Shown in pieces: positions 17,340 to 26,026 of a DNA stretch of 44,365 bases. The DNA is from RGIG5681 sp034180345 (GTDB lineage Bacteria; Bacillota_I; Bacilli_A; Erysipelotrichales; Erysipelotrichaceae), in NCBI GenBank assembly GCA_034180345.1, contig JAXFOQ010000023.1:1-44365 (forward strand), read 5' to 3'. The stretch's first letter is position 1. Each line of letters begins with the position of its first letter. The position numbers and the translations under genes are program-made. Below the pieces are notes generated by a model that was not told the origin of the DNA, searched no databases, and worked only from the letters and a program-made list of their open reading frames with translations.

Positions 17340-17795
17340 ATGTTGCTTAGGGATATAAAAGAAAATAAACTTACTGGTTACTTTGAGGAATTTGGTAGCT
17401 GGGAAGATGCCATTAGAGCTTGTGGTCAAATCATGATTAAACAGGCATATATTGATGAGCGTTATGTCGATGCCATCATTAAATGTGTTAATGATTTTGG
17501 TCCATATATTGTCATTATGCCAGATGTTGCAATGCCACATTCAACACTCGGTGCTGAAGGGGTTTATAAGACTGGTATCGGATTTATGAAAGTTAATAAG
17601 CCAGTATCTTTTGATGAAAATGATCATGAAAAAGATGCTCGATTATTCTTTACACTTGCTGCAACTAATAATGAGGAACACTTAAATAATATGATGCAGC
17701 TTTCAGAATTGTTGATGAATGAGGAATTGGTAAAGGATTTACTGGATGTCAACAATGATGAAGATTTAGAAAAGGTTATAAATAAATATCAATAA
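17340..17795 (+). CDS. ulaC: PTS EIIA component, ascorbate type (UlaC-like)
   Basis: 151 residues, the mannitol/fructose-type EIIA fold. The phosphorylated residue is His67 in VAMPHSTLG. It takes phosphate from HPr(His-P) and passes it to the EIIB at 19277. No strong Shine-Dalgarno is visible; it starts just after ulaG and is probably translationally coupled. The gene order G-C-A-B differs from the A-B-C order of enterobacteria. Confidence 0.87.
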   Translation: MLLRDIKENKLTGYFEEFGSWEDAIRACGQIMIKQAYIDERYVDAIIKCVNDFGPYIVIMPDVAMPHSTLGAEGVYKTGIGFMKVNKPVSFDENDHEKDARLFFTLAATNNEEHLNNMMQLSELLMNEELVKDLLDVNNDEDLEKVINKYQ

Positions 17796-17809
17796 AGAAA
17801 GGGGTAATT

Positions 17810-19273
17810 ATGAATATTTTATATGATATTTGGGTGTGGTTCGCTAGTAACATCCTGACAAAACCTGCATATTTTATTGGACTTATGGTCTTTATAGGAT
17901 ATGTTCTACTTAAAAAGCCTTTATATGAATCATTTGCAGGCTTTATCAAAGCAACCGTTGGATTTTTGATCTTAAATGTCGGTTCAGGGGGACTGGTAAG
18001 TAACTTCCGACCTATCTTAGTAGGTCTTAAAGATCGTTTTAACTTACATGCGATGGTTATTGATCCTTATTTTGGACAAAATGCTGTGCAATCAGCGATG
18101 GATCAGGTCGGCAAGAGCTTTTCGCAAGTTATGTTCTTGTTGTTGATTGCTTTTATCTTCAATTTATTGTTGGTTAAATTTAATCGTATTACTAAACTTC
18201 GTGCTGTATTTACTACAGGACATGTGCAAATGCAACAAGCAGCAACGGCTTTCTGGTTAATTCTATTCTGCTTCCCACAACTTGGTGAAACACCGATGTT
18301 GATTGTGATGTCGCTTGTTTTAGGTTTATATTGGGCAGTAGGTTCTAACTTAACTGTTGAAATTTCACAAGATCTAACCGATGGTGGTGGTTTCTGTGTG
18401 GCTCACCAACAAATGTTCGGTATTGCCTTCTTCTCATATTTATCTGGTAAATTCTTTGGAAATAAAGAAAATTCTAAACGCATTGAAGATATTGAATTAC
18501 CAGGTTTTATGTCAATTTTTAATGAAAATATGGTTTCTACCGCAATTCTAATGATGATCTTCTTTGGAATTATTATGGTGGTATTGGGACAACAATATTT
18601 CATTGATACCAAGGTTATTAAAGCTGGTCAAAGTTTCTTTATGTATGTTGTTGATACATCATTGAAATTTGCGGTTTATTTAGCTATCTTACAATTGGGT
18701 GTTCGTACATTCGTTACTGAACTAACTAATTCATTCCAAGGTATTTCTAATAGCTTCTTACCTGGGGCTGTTCCTGGCATCGACTGTGCTGCTACCTATG
18801 GATTTGGTAGTGCCAATGCTGTAACTATCGGTTTCCTATTTGGTGCTTTAGGACAATTTATCGCTATCGGATTATTATTGTTGCTTAAATCTCCAACAAT
18901 CGTTATTGCAGGCTTTGTTCCAGTATTCTTCGATAATGCTACGATTGCTGTTTATGCCAACAATAAGGGTGGTATAAAGGCTGCGATGTTATTCCCGTTC
19001 ATTTCTGGTTTATGCCAAGTGTTCGGTAGTGCCTTTATCGCAAGCTGGGTAGGTCTTGCAGCACACGGTGGATATTTAGGTATGTGGGACTGGGCTGTTA
19101 TGTGGCCAACATTCACAGTGGTAATGAAGTATTTAAGTTTTGTAGGTATTGCCTTAATCTTAATCGTGCTAATTGCTATTCCACAATTTCAATATCGTAA
19201 GCGTCCTGATACATACTTCTTATGTGTTGAAGATTATGAAGCTTACAAAGAAAAAGAAGCTGGAAGGAAATAG
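17810..19273 (+). CDS. ulaA: PTS EIIC component, ascorbate-specific (UlaA-like permease)
   Basis: 487 residues, slightly longer than E. coli UlaA (465), with about eleven hydrophobic segments. Family-like stretches include GHVQMQQAATAFW and GAVPGIDCAATYGFG. It is the membrane channel that carries L-ascorbate (or a close relative) inward while EIIB phosphorylates it. AAAGGGG precedes the ATG and the EIIB gene follows after three bases. The substrate is assigned from the UlaG/E/F neighbours as well as the family. Confidence 0.9.
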   Translation: MNILYDIWVWFASNILTKPAYFIGLMVFIGYVLLKKPLYESFAGFIKATVGFLILNVGSGGLVSNFRPILVGLKDRFNLHAMVIDPYFGQNAVQSAMDQVGKSFSQVMFLLLIAFIFNLLLVKFNRITKLRAVFTTGHVQMQQAATAFWLILFCFPQLGETPMLIVMSLVLGLYWAVGSNLTVEISQDLTDGGGFCVAHQQMFGIAFFSYLSGKFFGNKENSKRIEDIELPGFMSIFNENMVSTAILMMIFFGIIMVVLGQQYFIDTKVIKAGQSFFMYVVDTSLKFAVYLAILQLGVRTFVTELTNSFQGISNSFLPGAVPGIDCAATYGFGSANAVTIGFLFGALGQFIAIGLLLLLKSPTIVIAGFVPVFFDNATIAVYANNKGGIKAAMLFPFISGLCQVFGSAFIASWVGLAAHGGYLGMWDWAVMWPTFTVVMKYLSFVGIALILIVLIAIPQFQYRKRPDTYFLCVEDYEAYKEKEAGRK

Positions 19274-19276
19274 ACT

Positions 19277-19570
19277 ATGTTAAGAATTTTAGTAGCCTGT
19301 GCCAATGGTGCTGGAACATCTTTAATGATGAAGATGCGCGTTGAAAAAGCCTGCAAAGACTTGGGCATTAAAGTTTCAAATATGCACCATTGTTCATTAT
19401 CCGAGGGTAAGAGTGCCGCCAGTCAATATGATGTTGTGTTCTGTCCTTTGACATTTAAGGAAATGTTTAAAGATGCAGAGAAAAAAGGTGTTAAGATTTG
19501 TGGCATGAAGAATGTATTGTCTGATAAGGAAGCACAAGCTCTTTTAAAAGAAGCTGGCTTTGCAGAATAA
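19277..19570 (+). CDS. ulaB: PTS EIIB component, ascorbate type (UlaB-like)
   Basis: 97 residues with the phosphocysteine loop at the N-terminus: Cys8 in LVACANGAGTS. It accepts phosphate from the EIIA His67 and donates it to the sugar bound in UlaA. It is soluble and immediately follows the EIIC gene. A hairpin with a short T-run lies just after its stop (19579-19605), so the transport genes may be transcribed more than the catabolic genes behind it. Confidence 0.9.
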   Translation: MLRILVACANGAGTSLMMKMRVEKACKDLGIKVSNMHHCSLSEGKSAASQYDVVFCPLTFKEMFKDAEKKGVKICGMKNVLSDKEAQALLKEAGFAE

Positions 19571-19578
19571 ATAAAATT

Positions 19579-19605
19579 AGGCTACTGCAACTGCGGTAGC
19601 CTTTT
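19579..19605 (+). terminator. Hairpin inside the ula-type operon (partial terminator or processing site)
   Basis: A 10-bp stem AGGCTACTGC/GCGGTAGCCT (one G-T pair), loop AACT, followed by TTTTA. It lies between ulaB and the next operon gene, with only 14 bases to the following ATG, so full termination would silence the downstream genes unless read through. Confidence 0.7.
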
Positions 19606-19619
19606 AGAAAGGTTGATTT

Positions 19620-20651
19620 ATGAAAATTGAAAAAATTCATTTAGATGAAATCACAAGATGCTATTGCGCATCGCATATTGATATTGATGGAAAGTTCTAT
19701 GCCTTTTTAGGTAGTGAAAATCCTGAAAGCCCCTGTTATTCATATACAGGAGCGGATTTTAAAGATAAAGAATTAGTATGGAATGATCGTGGTGGTTGTA
19801 TGTCGATTATTCCTTTTGAAACAAGAAGTGGTGAATTTTTGGCAGTTAATGAATTTTATTTAAAGGTAAGTCCTTCAAAGGCTAAAATTGTCTGGGGCAA
19901 GAAAAAAGCTAATGGTTGGGAAATTAAAGACTTATTTTTATTACCATATATTCATCGTTTTGATATTTATCATGTTGACGGTGTTGATTACTTAATTTTA
20001 GCCACCATCGCTAAACATAAAGAATTTAAAGAGGATTGGAGTTTACCAGGTCAAATTTATGTGGCTAAACTTCCTGAGGATTTGAACGAAGAAATTAAGT
20101 TGGAATTACTTGTTGATGGTTTATATCGTAACCATGGCTATTGCCGAGGTAATAATAATGGTGTTGTTTGCGGTTATTTTGGTAGTGATCAAGGTTTGAT
20201 TAGGGTTACTCCTAATTTATCAGAAAACGGAAAGTGGACAGTTGAAAAAATTTTAGACGGCCAAATTGGAGAAATAGCCTTGGTTGATATTAATAATGAC
20301 GGCAAAGAAGAATTGATGACAATTGAACCCTTCCATGGCAATACGATTAAAGTTTATAAGGAAGTTTCAGGTCAGTATGTTGTTGACTATGTATATCCGA
20401 ATGAAATTGATTTTGCGCATACCTTGGTAGGTAAACCAATCAGAGGGGTTAATAGTTTTGTAGCAGGTATTAGAAGGATTGATGCTGAATTGTTTATTCT
20501 GCAATATCTCAACAATGAATATCAAGTTACCTATGTCGATAAGGGTCAAGGACCTGCCAATGTCGATGTAGTAAATTTTGATGATTATGATTTAATCATT
20601 TCTGCCAACCACACTGCCAATGAAGCGGCAATATATAAAATTACGGAGTAA
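19620..20651 (+). CDS. Beta-propeller-like protein with an FG-GAP/VCBS-type motif, unknown role
   Basis: 343 residues with no signal peptide and no membrane segment, so cytoplasmic. Beta-rich throughout with periodic Trp/Tyr/Gly strands. The clearest motif is DINNDGKEEL (Asp223, Asn225, Asp227), the calcium-loop pattern of FG-GAP/VCBS propeller blades. It occupies the place in the operon where ulaD would be expected but is not a decarboxylase of the orotidine-decarboxylase fold. It sits behind the hairpin after ulaB and only two bases before ulaF. Role not known; a carbohydrate-sensing or scaffold role is only a guess. Confidence 0.6.
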   Translation: MKIEKIHLDEITRCYCASHIDIDGKFYAFLGSENPESPCYSYTGADFKDKELVWNDRGGCMSIIPFETRSGEFLAVNEFYLKVSPSKAKIVWGKKKANGWEIKDLFLLPYIHRFDIYHVDGVDYLILATIAKHKEFKEDWSLPGQIYVAKLPEDLNEEIKLELLVDGLYRNHGYCRGNNNGVVCGYFGSDQGLIRVTPNLSENGKWTVEKILDGQIGEIALVDINNDGKEELMTIEPFHGNTIKVYKEVSGQYVVDYVYPNEIDFAHTLVGKPIRGVNSFVAGIRRIDAELFILQYLNNEYQVTYVDKGQGPANVDVVNFDDYDLIISANHTANEAAIYKITE

Positions 20652-20653
20652 TT

Positions 20654-21349
20654 ATGTTAGAAGAATTAAAGAAAAAAGTATGTGAAGCAAATTTAATGCT
20701 TCCTAAATATGGGCTAGTAACTTTTACTTGGGGCAATGTTTCGGAAATTGATCGTGAAAGTAAGTTGGTGGTCATTAAACCAAGTGGAGTTGATTATGAG
20801 GATATGAAGCCAAGTGATATGGTGGTTGTAGATCTAGCAGGCAATGTTGTTGAAGGAAGTCTAAAACCATCAAGTGATTTACATACCCACCTAGAGTTTT
20901 ATCGCAACTTTCCTAATATTGGAGGAGTTGTTCATACCCATTCACGCAATGCCACCTCATTTGCCCAAGCAGGTAGTGATGTAACAGCCTTAGGTACCAC
21001 TCATGGTGATTACTTTTATGGTGATATTCCTTGTACAAGAAAAATGACACCTACGGAAATAGCTAATGATTATGAGCTTAATACAGGTAGGGTGATTGTT
21101 GAAACTTTCAATAATCGAGGTATTGATCCTGATCAGGTTCCTGGTGTTTTAGTCCATAGCCACGGACCCTTTGTGTGGGGCAGTGATGCTGATAATGCTG
21201 TTCACAATGCTGTGGTCTTAGAAGAATTATGTGCTATGGCTTTTCAGACAAAGCTAATTAATCCACACATCGAAGCTATGCAACAGGAATTGCTGGATAA
21301 ACACTTTTTAAGAAAACACGGACCAGGAGCTTATTATGGTCAAAAATAA
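20654..21349 (+). CDS. ulaF: L-ribulose-5-phosphate 4-epimerase (UlaF/AraD type)
   Basis: 231 residues, the same size as E. coli AraD/UlaF. Catalytic and zinc residues line up with an offset of one: Asp75, His94, His96, Asp119, His170 and Tyr228 (AraD 76/95/97/120/171/229). It converts L-ribulose 5-phosphate to D-xylulose 5-phosphate, feeding the pentose phosphate pathway. Its 3' end overlaps the ulaE start by 14 nt. Neighbours with UlaG and UlaE favour UlaF over AraD; no arabinose genes are present. Confidence 0.92.
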   Translation: MLEELKKKVCEANLMLPKYGLVTFTWGNVSEIDRESKLVVIKPSGVDYEDMKPSDMVVVDLAGNVVEGSLKPSSDLHTHLEFYRNFPNIGGVVHTHSRNATSFAQAGSDVTALGTTHGDYFYGDIPCTRKMTPTEIANDYELNTGRVIVETFNNRGIDPDQVPGVLVHSHGPFVWGSDADNAVHNAVVLEELCAMAFQTKLINPHIEAMQQELLDKHFLRKHGPGAYYGQK

Positions 21350-22187
21350 TAATTACTTATTAGGGATGTATGAAAAATCAATGCCTAATACTTTAAGCAT
21401 TAAAGAAAAATTACTGTTTGTGAAGGAGGCTGGTTTTGATCATCTTGAGATCAGTATTGACGAAAGTGATGAAAAATTAAATCGCTTAAATTGGAGCGAT
21501 GAAGAAATAAAGACAATTAGATTAGCGATTATTGAAACTGGAGTACCAATCATAACGATGTGTCTTAGTGGTCATCGTAAATATCCTTTAGGTTCTTTGG
21601 ATTCAAATATTAGTCAGAGAAGTTTAGAGATTATGCAAAAAGCTATTACTTTGGCAGCTAAATTAGGTATTAGAATCATTCAACTGGCAGGCTATGATGT
21701 TTATTATGAAGAAGGTAGTCAAGCTACTAAGAATAAATTTATTGAAAATTTAAAAATAGCCTCAGAAATGGCGGCTAAAGAATCAATTTTAATGGGCTTT
21801 GAAACCATGGAAACATCCTTTATGGATACGGTTGAAAAAGCTATGGAATATGTCAAACTTATCGACAGTCCATACTTACAAATTTTTCCTGATATCGGTA
21901 ATTTAACCAATGCTGAAAAAATTTATGGTGTTGGAGTAGTCGATGATCTTAAAAAGGGTCAAGGGCATTTAATTGCTGCTCATTTAAAAGAAACCATTCC
22001 CAATCATTATCGTGAAATAACCTTTGGAACAGGGCATACCGATTACATTAATGATTTAATGGAACTTAAAAAACAGGGAGTAAGACTTTTTACTGGTGAA
22101 TTTTGGTATACTGGTCAAGAAAATTGGCAGGATATTTGTAAAGAGGCGGCAAGTTTTTTAAGAGATAAGTTGGATAGGGTATTTTAA
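21336..22187 (+). CDS. ulaE: L-ribulose-5-phosphate 3-epimerase (UlaE/SgbU type)
   Basis: 283 residues, compared with 284 in E. coli UlaE, a xylose-isomerase-like TIM barrel. The metal ligands are recognisable in order: Glu of GFETMETSF, Asp of FPDIGNLTN, His of AAHLKET and Glu of FTGEFWY. It interconverts L-xylulose 5-phosphate and L-ribulose 5-phosphate. AGGAG lies inside the ulaF end before this ATG. It is the last gene of the operon, with the terminator at 22303-22332. Its substrate would normally be made by UlaD, which is absent here. Confidence 0.9.
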   Translation: MVKNNNYLLGMYEKSMPNTLSIKEKLLFVKEAGFDHLEISIDESDEKLNRLNWSDEEIKTIRLAIIETGVPIITMCLSGHRKYPLGSLDSNISQRSLEIMQKAITLAAKLGIRIIQLAGYDVYYEEGSQATKNKFIENLKIASEMAAKESILMGFETMETSFMDTVEKAMEYVKLIDSPYLQIFPDIGNLTNAEKIYGVGVVDDLKKGQGHLIAAHLKETIPNHYREITFGTGHTDYINDLMELKKQGVRLFTGEFWYTGQENWQDICKEAASFLRDKLDRVF

Positions 22188-22302
22188 TAGTTTCTGCCTA
22201 TTGTCGTTGTAAAACTTTTTATATAGGTTTACCATGGGCTATTTTATGGCTATGGTTATTATCCTTATCAATTATTGTCATATTTAAAAATAAATAAGAT
22301 AT

Positions 22303-22332
22303 AAAATCTAGTGAAATATTCGCTAGATTTTT
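22303..22332 (+). terminator. Terminator of the ula-type operon
   Basis: An 11-bp stem AAAATCTAGTG/CGCTAGATTTT (one G-T pair), loop AAATATT, then a T-run. Confidence 0.75.
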
Positions 22333-22390
22333 AATTATTGTCAATTAATAAAAAGTTGGAGTAATGGTATTACATCATAAAAAGTAAAAG

Positions 22391-22406
22391 TGTTATAATC
22401 TCAATA
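22391..22406 (+). promoter_or_regulatory. Extended -10 promoter giving a leaderless ABC exporter mRNA
   Basis: TGTTATAAT at 22391-22399 is an extended -10. Six bases then precede the ATG at 22406, so the expected first transcribed base is the A of ATG. There is no Shine-Dalgarno. Confidence 0.55.
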
Positions 22407-24145
22407 TGAAAAAATTAATTAAGTATATTGGCAATTATCGTAATAATAGTTATAAAACTATTTTATATGTAATTTTAGAAACAGTGGTTGAATGTTTTAT
22501 TCCTTTTGTAACAGCAGCCCTAGTTAATCGTGTTAAAAGTGGCACCAGCATGGAAGAAATTATTAGATATGGTTTAATTTTATTTATTCTGGCAATGATT
22601 TCATTGATGTTTGGTAGATTGGCGGGTATTGAAGCATCTATTGCTTCGTGTGGACTTGCGAAGAATTTGCGTTATGAAATGTTTTCAAATATTCAAAGTT
22701 TTGCCTTTGAGAATATTGATAAGTTTCAAACCTCATCATTAGTAACTAGAATGACTACGGATGTTACTAATGTTCAAATGGCCTATATGATGATGATTAG
22801 AGCTGCTATTAGAGCGCCACTAGTCTTTATTTTATCAATGATTATGTCTTATGTTATGGGTGGTCCTTTGGCATTGATGTTTTTGGTAACGGTACCAATA
22901 CTTTTATTGGGTCTTGTTGTTATAACTAATAAGGCGATGCCGATGTTTAGAAAAGTATTTAAGAAATATGATAATTTGAATAATATTGTTCAAGAGAATA
23001 TTAAGGGTATGCGCGTTGTGAAGGCCTTTGTTAGAGAAGACTATGAAAAAAATAAATTCGATAAGGCAGCTAAAGCTATCTTTAAGGATTTTACTAAGAT
23101 TGAAAAAATTATTGCGAATGCTGGTCCTCTGATGACCTGTAGTCTTAATGTTGATATGATTTTCTTTCTATATTTTGGAGCTTATTTAATCATTAGTAGT
23201 GCTGGTACCAATCTTAATGTTGGCGAATTAAGTGCTATGGTTACCTATGGTTTTCAAATTATGGTTAGTTTAATGATGCTGACAATGGTTTATGTCATGA
23301 TTACGATGGCTCATGAATCGAGCATTCGTATTAATGAAGTAATAGTTGAAAAAGCATTATTAGTCAATAAGGAGGATGGTCTTAATCGAGTAGAAGATGG
23401 ATCAATCATATTTAAAAATGTTAATTTTAAATATGATTTAAAGGCTGAAAGGTATGCTCTATCAAATATTAATATCAATATTCCTAGTGGGGCAACCATT
23501 GGAATATTAGGCAATACTGGTAGTTCTAAATCAACATTAATTCAACTTATTGCCCGATTATATGATGTTGTTGAGGGTGAGGTTATAGTTTCAGGACATA
23601 ATGTTAAGGACTATGACTTAAAAGTATTAAGGGATAATGTGGCCTTAGTGCTTCAAAAGAATGTTTTATTTAGTGGCACAATTAAAGAGAATTTACGCTT
23701 TGGTAATGAAAATGCCAGTAATGAAGAAATTATTGCTGCTTGTAAGTTGGCTCAAGCTGATACTTTTATTAACAGTTTTAAAGATGGCTATGATACCTAT
23801 CTTAAACAGGGTGGCGTTAATTTATCTGGAGGTCAAAAACAACGCCTATGTTTGGCTCGTGCCCTTTTGAAGTATCCGAAAATTTTAATTTTGGATGATT
23901 CTACTAGCGCTCTTGATATGAAGACCGATGCCTTACTTCGCCAAGGCTTAAAAACTTATTTACCACATATGACTAAAATCATTGTGGCTCAAAGGGTGGC
24001 TTCAATTATGGAGGCAGATCAAATAATTTTGCTTGATAAGGGAAGTGTTAAAGCAATCGGTAGCCACGAAGAACTGCTGAAAAAAAGCTCAGCCTATGCT
24101 GAAACATATCTTTCGCAATTAAAAGGAGTTGATGATTATGAATAA
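22406..24145 (+). CDS. ABC exporter half, degenerate subunit (LmrC/BmrC type)
   Basis: 579 residues: six-helix exporter membrane domain (about 1-310) then a nucleotide-binding domain. LSGGQ at 473-477 is intact, but three ATPase positions are altered. Walker A is GNTGSSKST at 369-377 with Ser374 in place of the usual Gly. Walker B is followed by Asp498 in place of the catalytic Glu. The switch His is Gln529 (IVAQRVAS). Glu-to-Asp and His-to-Gln are typical of the degenerate partner in heterodimeric exporters. It overlaps the second subunit by 17 nt, so the two are made together. No Shine-Dalgarno: see the leaderless promoter. Substrate unknown; drugs or lipids are typical for the class. Confidence 0.9.
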   Translation: MKKLIKYIGNYRNNSYKTILYVILETVVECFIPFVTAALVNRVKSGTSMEEIIRYGLILFILAMISLMFGRLAGIEASIASCGLAKNLRYEMFSNIQSFAFENIDKFQTSSLVTRMTTDVTNVQMAYMMMIRAAIRAPLVFILSMIMSYVMGGPLALMFLVTVPILLLGLVVITNKAMPMFRKVFKKYDNLNNIVQENIKGMRVVKAFVREDYEKNKFDKAAKAIFKDFTKIEKIIANAGPLMTCSLNVDMIFFLYFGAYLIISSAGTNLNVGELSAMVTYGFQIMVSLMMLTMVYVMITMAHESSIRINEVIVEKALLVNKEDGLNRVEDGSIIFKNVNFKYDLKAERYALSNININIPSGATIGILGNTGSSKSTLIQLIARLYDVVEGEVIVSGHNVKDYDLKVLRDNVALVLQKNVLFSGTIKENLRFGNENASNEEIIAACKLAQADTFINSFKDGYDTYLKQGGVNLSGGQKQRLCLARALLKYPKILILDDSTSALDMKTDALLRQGLKTYLPHMTKIIVAQRVASIMEADQIILLDKGSVKAIGSHEELLKKSSAYAETYLSQLKGVDDYE

Positions 24146-26018
24146 ACAAGAAAATATCCTGTGGCGTTTGGTTAAGATTTTATGGAAAACATTTGGTCTT
24201 TTACTTACTTTGACAATGATAGCGATTATTGCCAGTGCCATCATTTCGGCTATTCCGACTCTTTTTATGCAAAAAGTTCTTGCCCTTATTGAACAATATG
24301 CCCCTAGTGGCAATTGGGATGAAGCAAAACCATTAATCATTAATGTTATCGGTTTATTGGCGATTACCTATGCTGTGGGTATTTTAATGAGTATTTTTTA
24401 TAATCAGAGCTTAGCTTATATCACCCAAGGTTTTATCTATACTGTTCGTAAAAAAATGTTTGATAAGATGCAAACTTTACCGATCAGTTATTTTGATCGT
24501 AATAATGATGGTGATATTATGTCCCATTACACTAATGATGTTGATACTATTAGACAATTAATATCCCAATCAATACCTCAACTTTTGGTTAGTGGCATTG
24601 TTGTAGTTACGAATATTATGGTTATGTTGTATTTTTCACTTTTGATGACTTCGGTGGTATTTTTCGGTGTACTTGTAATGTATTTTGTGGTTAAGAAAAT
24701 TGGTGGTAATTCAGCTAAATATTTTGTTGCCCAACAAAAATCATTGGGTAAACTTGAAGGTTTTGTGGAAGAAATGCTTTCAGGACAAAAGGTTATTAAG
24801 GTTTTTAATCACGAAGATAAAGTTATTGAAAGTTTCAATCAAATTAATGATGAAATGGCAGAAGTTTCAACCAATGCCAACACCTATGCCAATATTCTAG
24901 GACCAATTTTAATGAACATCGGTAATATTCTTTATGTGATAGTAGCGATTATCGGAGGAATACTCTTACTTAATCATGTTCCTAATATCAGCTTATCGGG
25001 TATGGCATTTACCATTAGTGTGGCAGTTCCTTTTTTGAATATCACTAAACAGTTTGTCGGTAATATTAATCAGGTTAGCCAACAAATAAATTCTATTATT
25101 ATGGGAGTGGCTGGAGCTAAGCGTATTTTTAATTTGCTTGATGAAGATATAGAAAATGATGATGGTTGTGTAACCTTGGTGCGTGCCAAAGAGGATTGCG
25201 GGAAAATAATCGAAACAAACAATAATAATGATAAATATTATTGGCGTTATCCACACCAAGATGGCTCTATTACCTATACCGAATTAAAGGGTGATGTAAT
25301 TTTAGAAGATGTTGATTTTGCCTATATTAAAAATCAAACAGTTTTACATAATATTAATGTTTATGCTAATTCGGGACAAAAAGTAGCCTTTGTGGGAGCT
25401 ACTGGCGCTGGTAAAACAACCATCACCAATCTAATTAATCGTTTTTATGATATTGAAGATGGTAAAGTTAAATACGATGGGATTAATATTAATAAAATTA
25501 AAAAAGCTGATCTGCGTAAAACATTAGGTATGGTTCTTCAAGATACCAATTTATTTACAGGTACTGTTATGGATAATATCAGATATGGAAGATTGGATGC
25601 TACTGATGAAGAATGTATTGAAGCAGCTAAAATGGCTAATGCTGATGATTTTATCAGAATGTTACCGAATGGTTATCAAACTATTATTAAAGATAATGCT
25701 GCCAATCTTTCTCAAGGACAAAGGCAATTATTGTCGATTGCTAGGTGCGAAGTTGCCAATCCACCAGTAATGATTTTAGATGAGGCCACATCATCAATAG
25801 ACACCCATACTGAAAGCTTAGTTCAAAAGGGTATGGACGCTTTAATGGAAGGTCGTACTGTCTTTGTTATTGCCCACCGTTTAAGCACCATTATGAACAG
25901 TGATGTGATTATGGTTATGGAAAATGGTCGTATTATTGAGCGTGGAAGTCATGAAAGTTTAATCAGTAATCGTGGTACTTATTATCAATTATATACAGGA
26001 GCCTTTGAGTTAGAATAG
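24129..26018 (+). CDS. ABC exporter half, catalytic subunit (LmrD/BmrD type)
   Basis: 629 residues. A six-helix membrane domain is followed by a linker insertion (NNNNDKYYWRYPHQDGS, about 360-380), as in BmrD-type subunits. The nucleotide-binding domain is fully equipped at its own site: Walker A GATGAGKTT, Walker B ending ILDEATSS with the catalytic Glu, and switch His in VIAHRLST. The signature LSQGQ is slightly altered. With the degenerate subunit upstream it makes a heterodimeric exporter with one competent and one weak ATP site. The stop is 8 bases from that of the convergent minus-strand gene, with no separate terminator seen. Confidence 0.92.
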   Translation: MMIMNKQENILWRLVKILWKTFGLLLTLTMIAIIASAIISAIPTLFMQKVLALIEQYAPSGNWDEAKPLIINVIGLLAITYAVGILMSIFYNQSLAYITQGFIYTVRKKMFDKMQTLPISYFDRNNDGDIMSHYTNDVDTIRQLISQSIPQLLVSGIVVVTNIMVMLYFSLLMTSVVFFGVLVMYFVVKKIGGNSAKYFVAQQKSLGKLEGFVEEMLSGQKVIKVFNHEDKVIESFNQINDEMAEVSTNANTYANILGPILMNIGNILYVIVAIIGGILLLNHVPNISLSGMAFTISVAVPFLNITKQFVGNINQVSQQINSIIMGVAGAKRIFNLLDEDIENDDGCVTLVRAKEDCGKIIETNNNNDKYYWRYPHQDGSITYTELKGDVILEDVDFAYIKNQTVLHNINVYANSGQKVAFVGATGAGKTTITNLINRFYDIEDGKVKYDGININKIKKADLRKTLGMVLQDTNLFTGTVMDNIRYGRLDATDEECIEAAKMANADDFIRMLPNGYQTIIKDNAANLSQGQRQLLSIARCEVANPPVMILDEATSSIDTHTESLVQKGMDALMEGRTVFVIAHRLSTIMNSDVIMVMENGRIIERGSHESLISNRGTYYQLYTGAFELE

Positions 26019-26026
26019 TTGAAATT

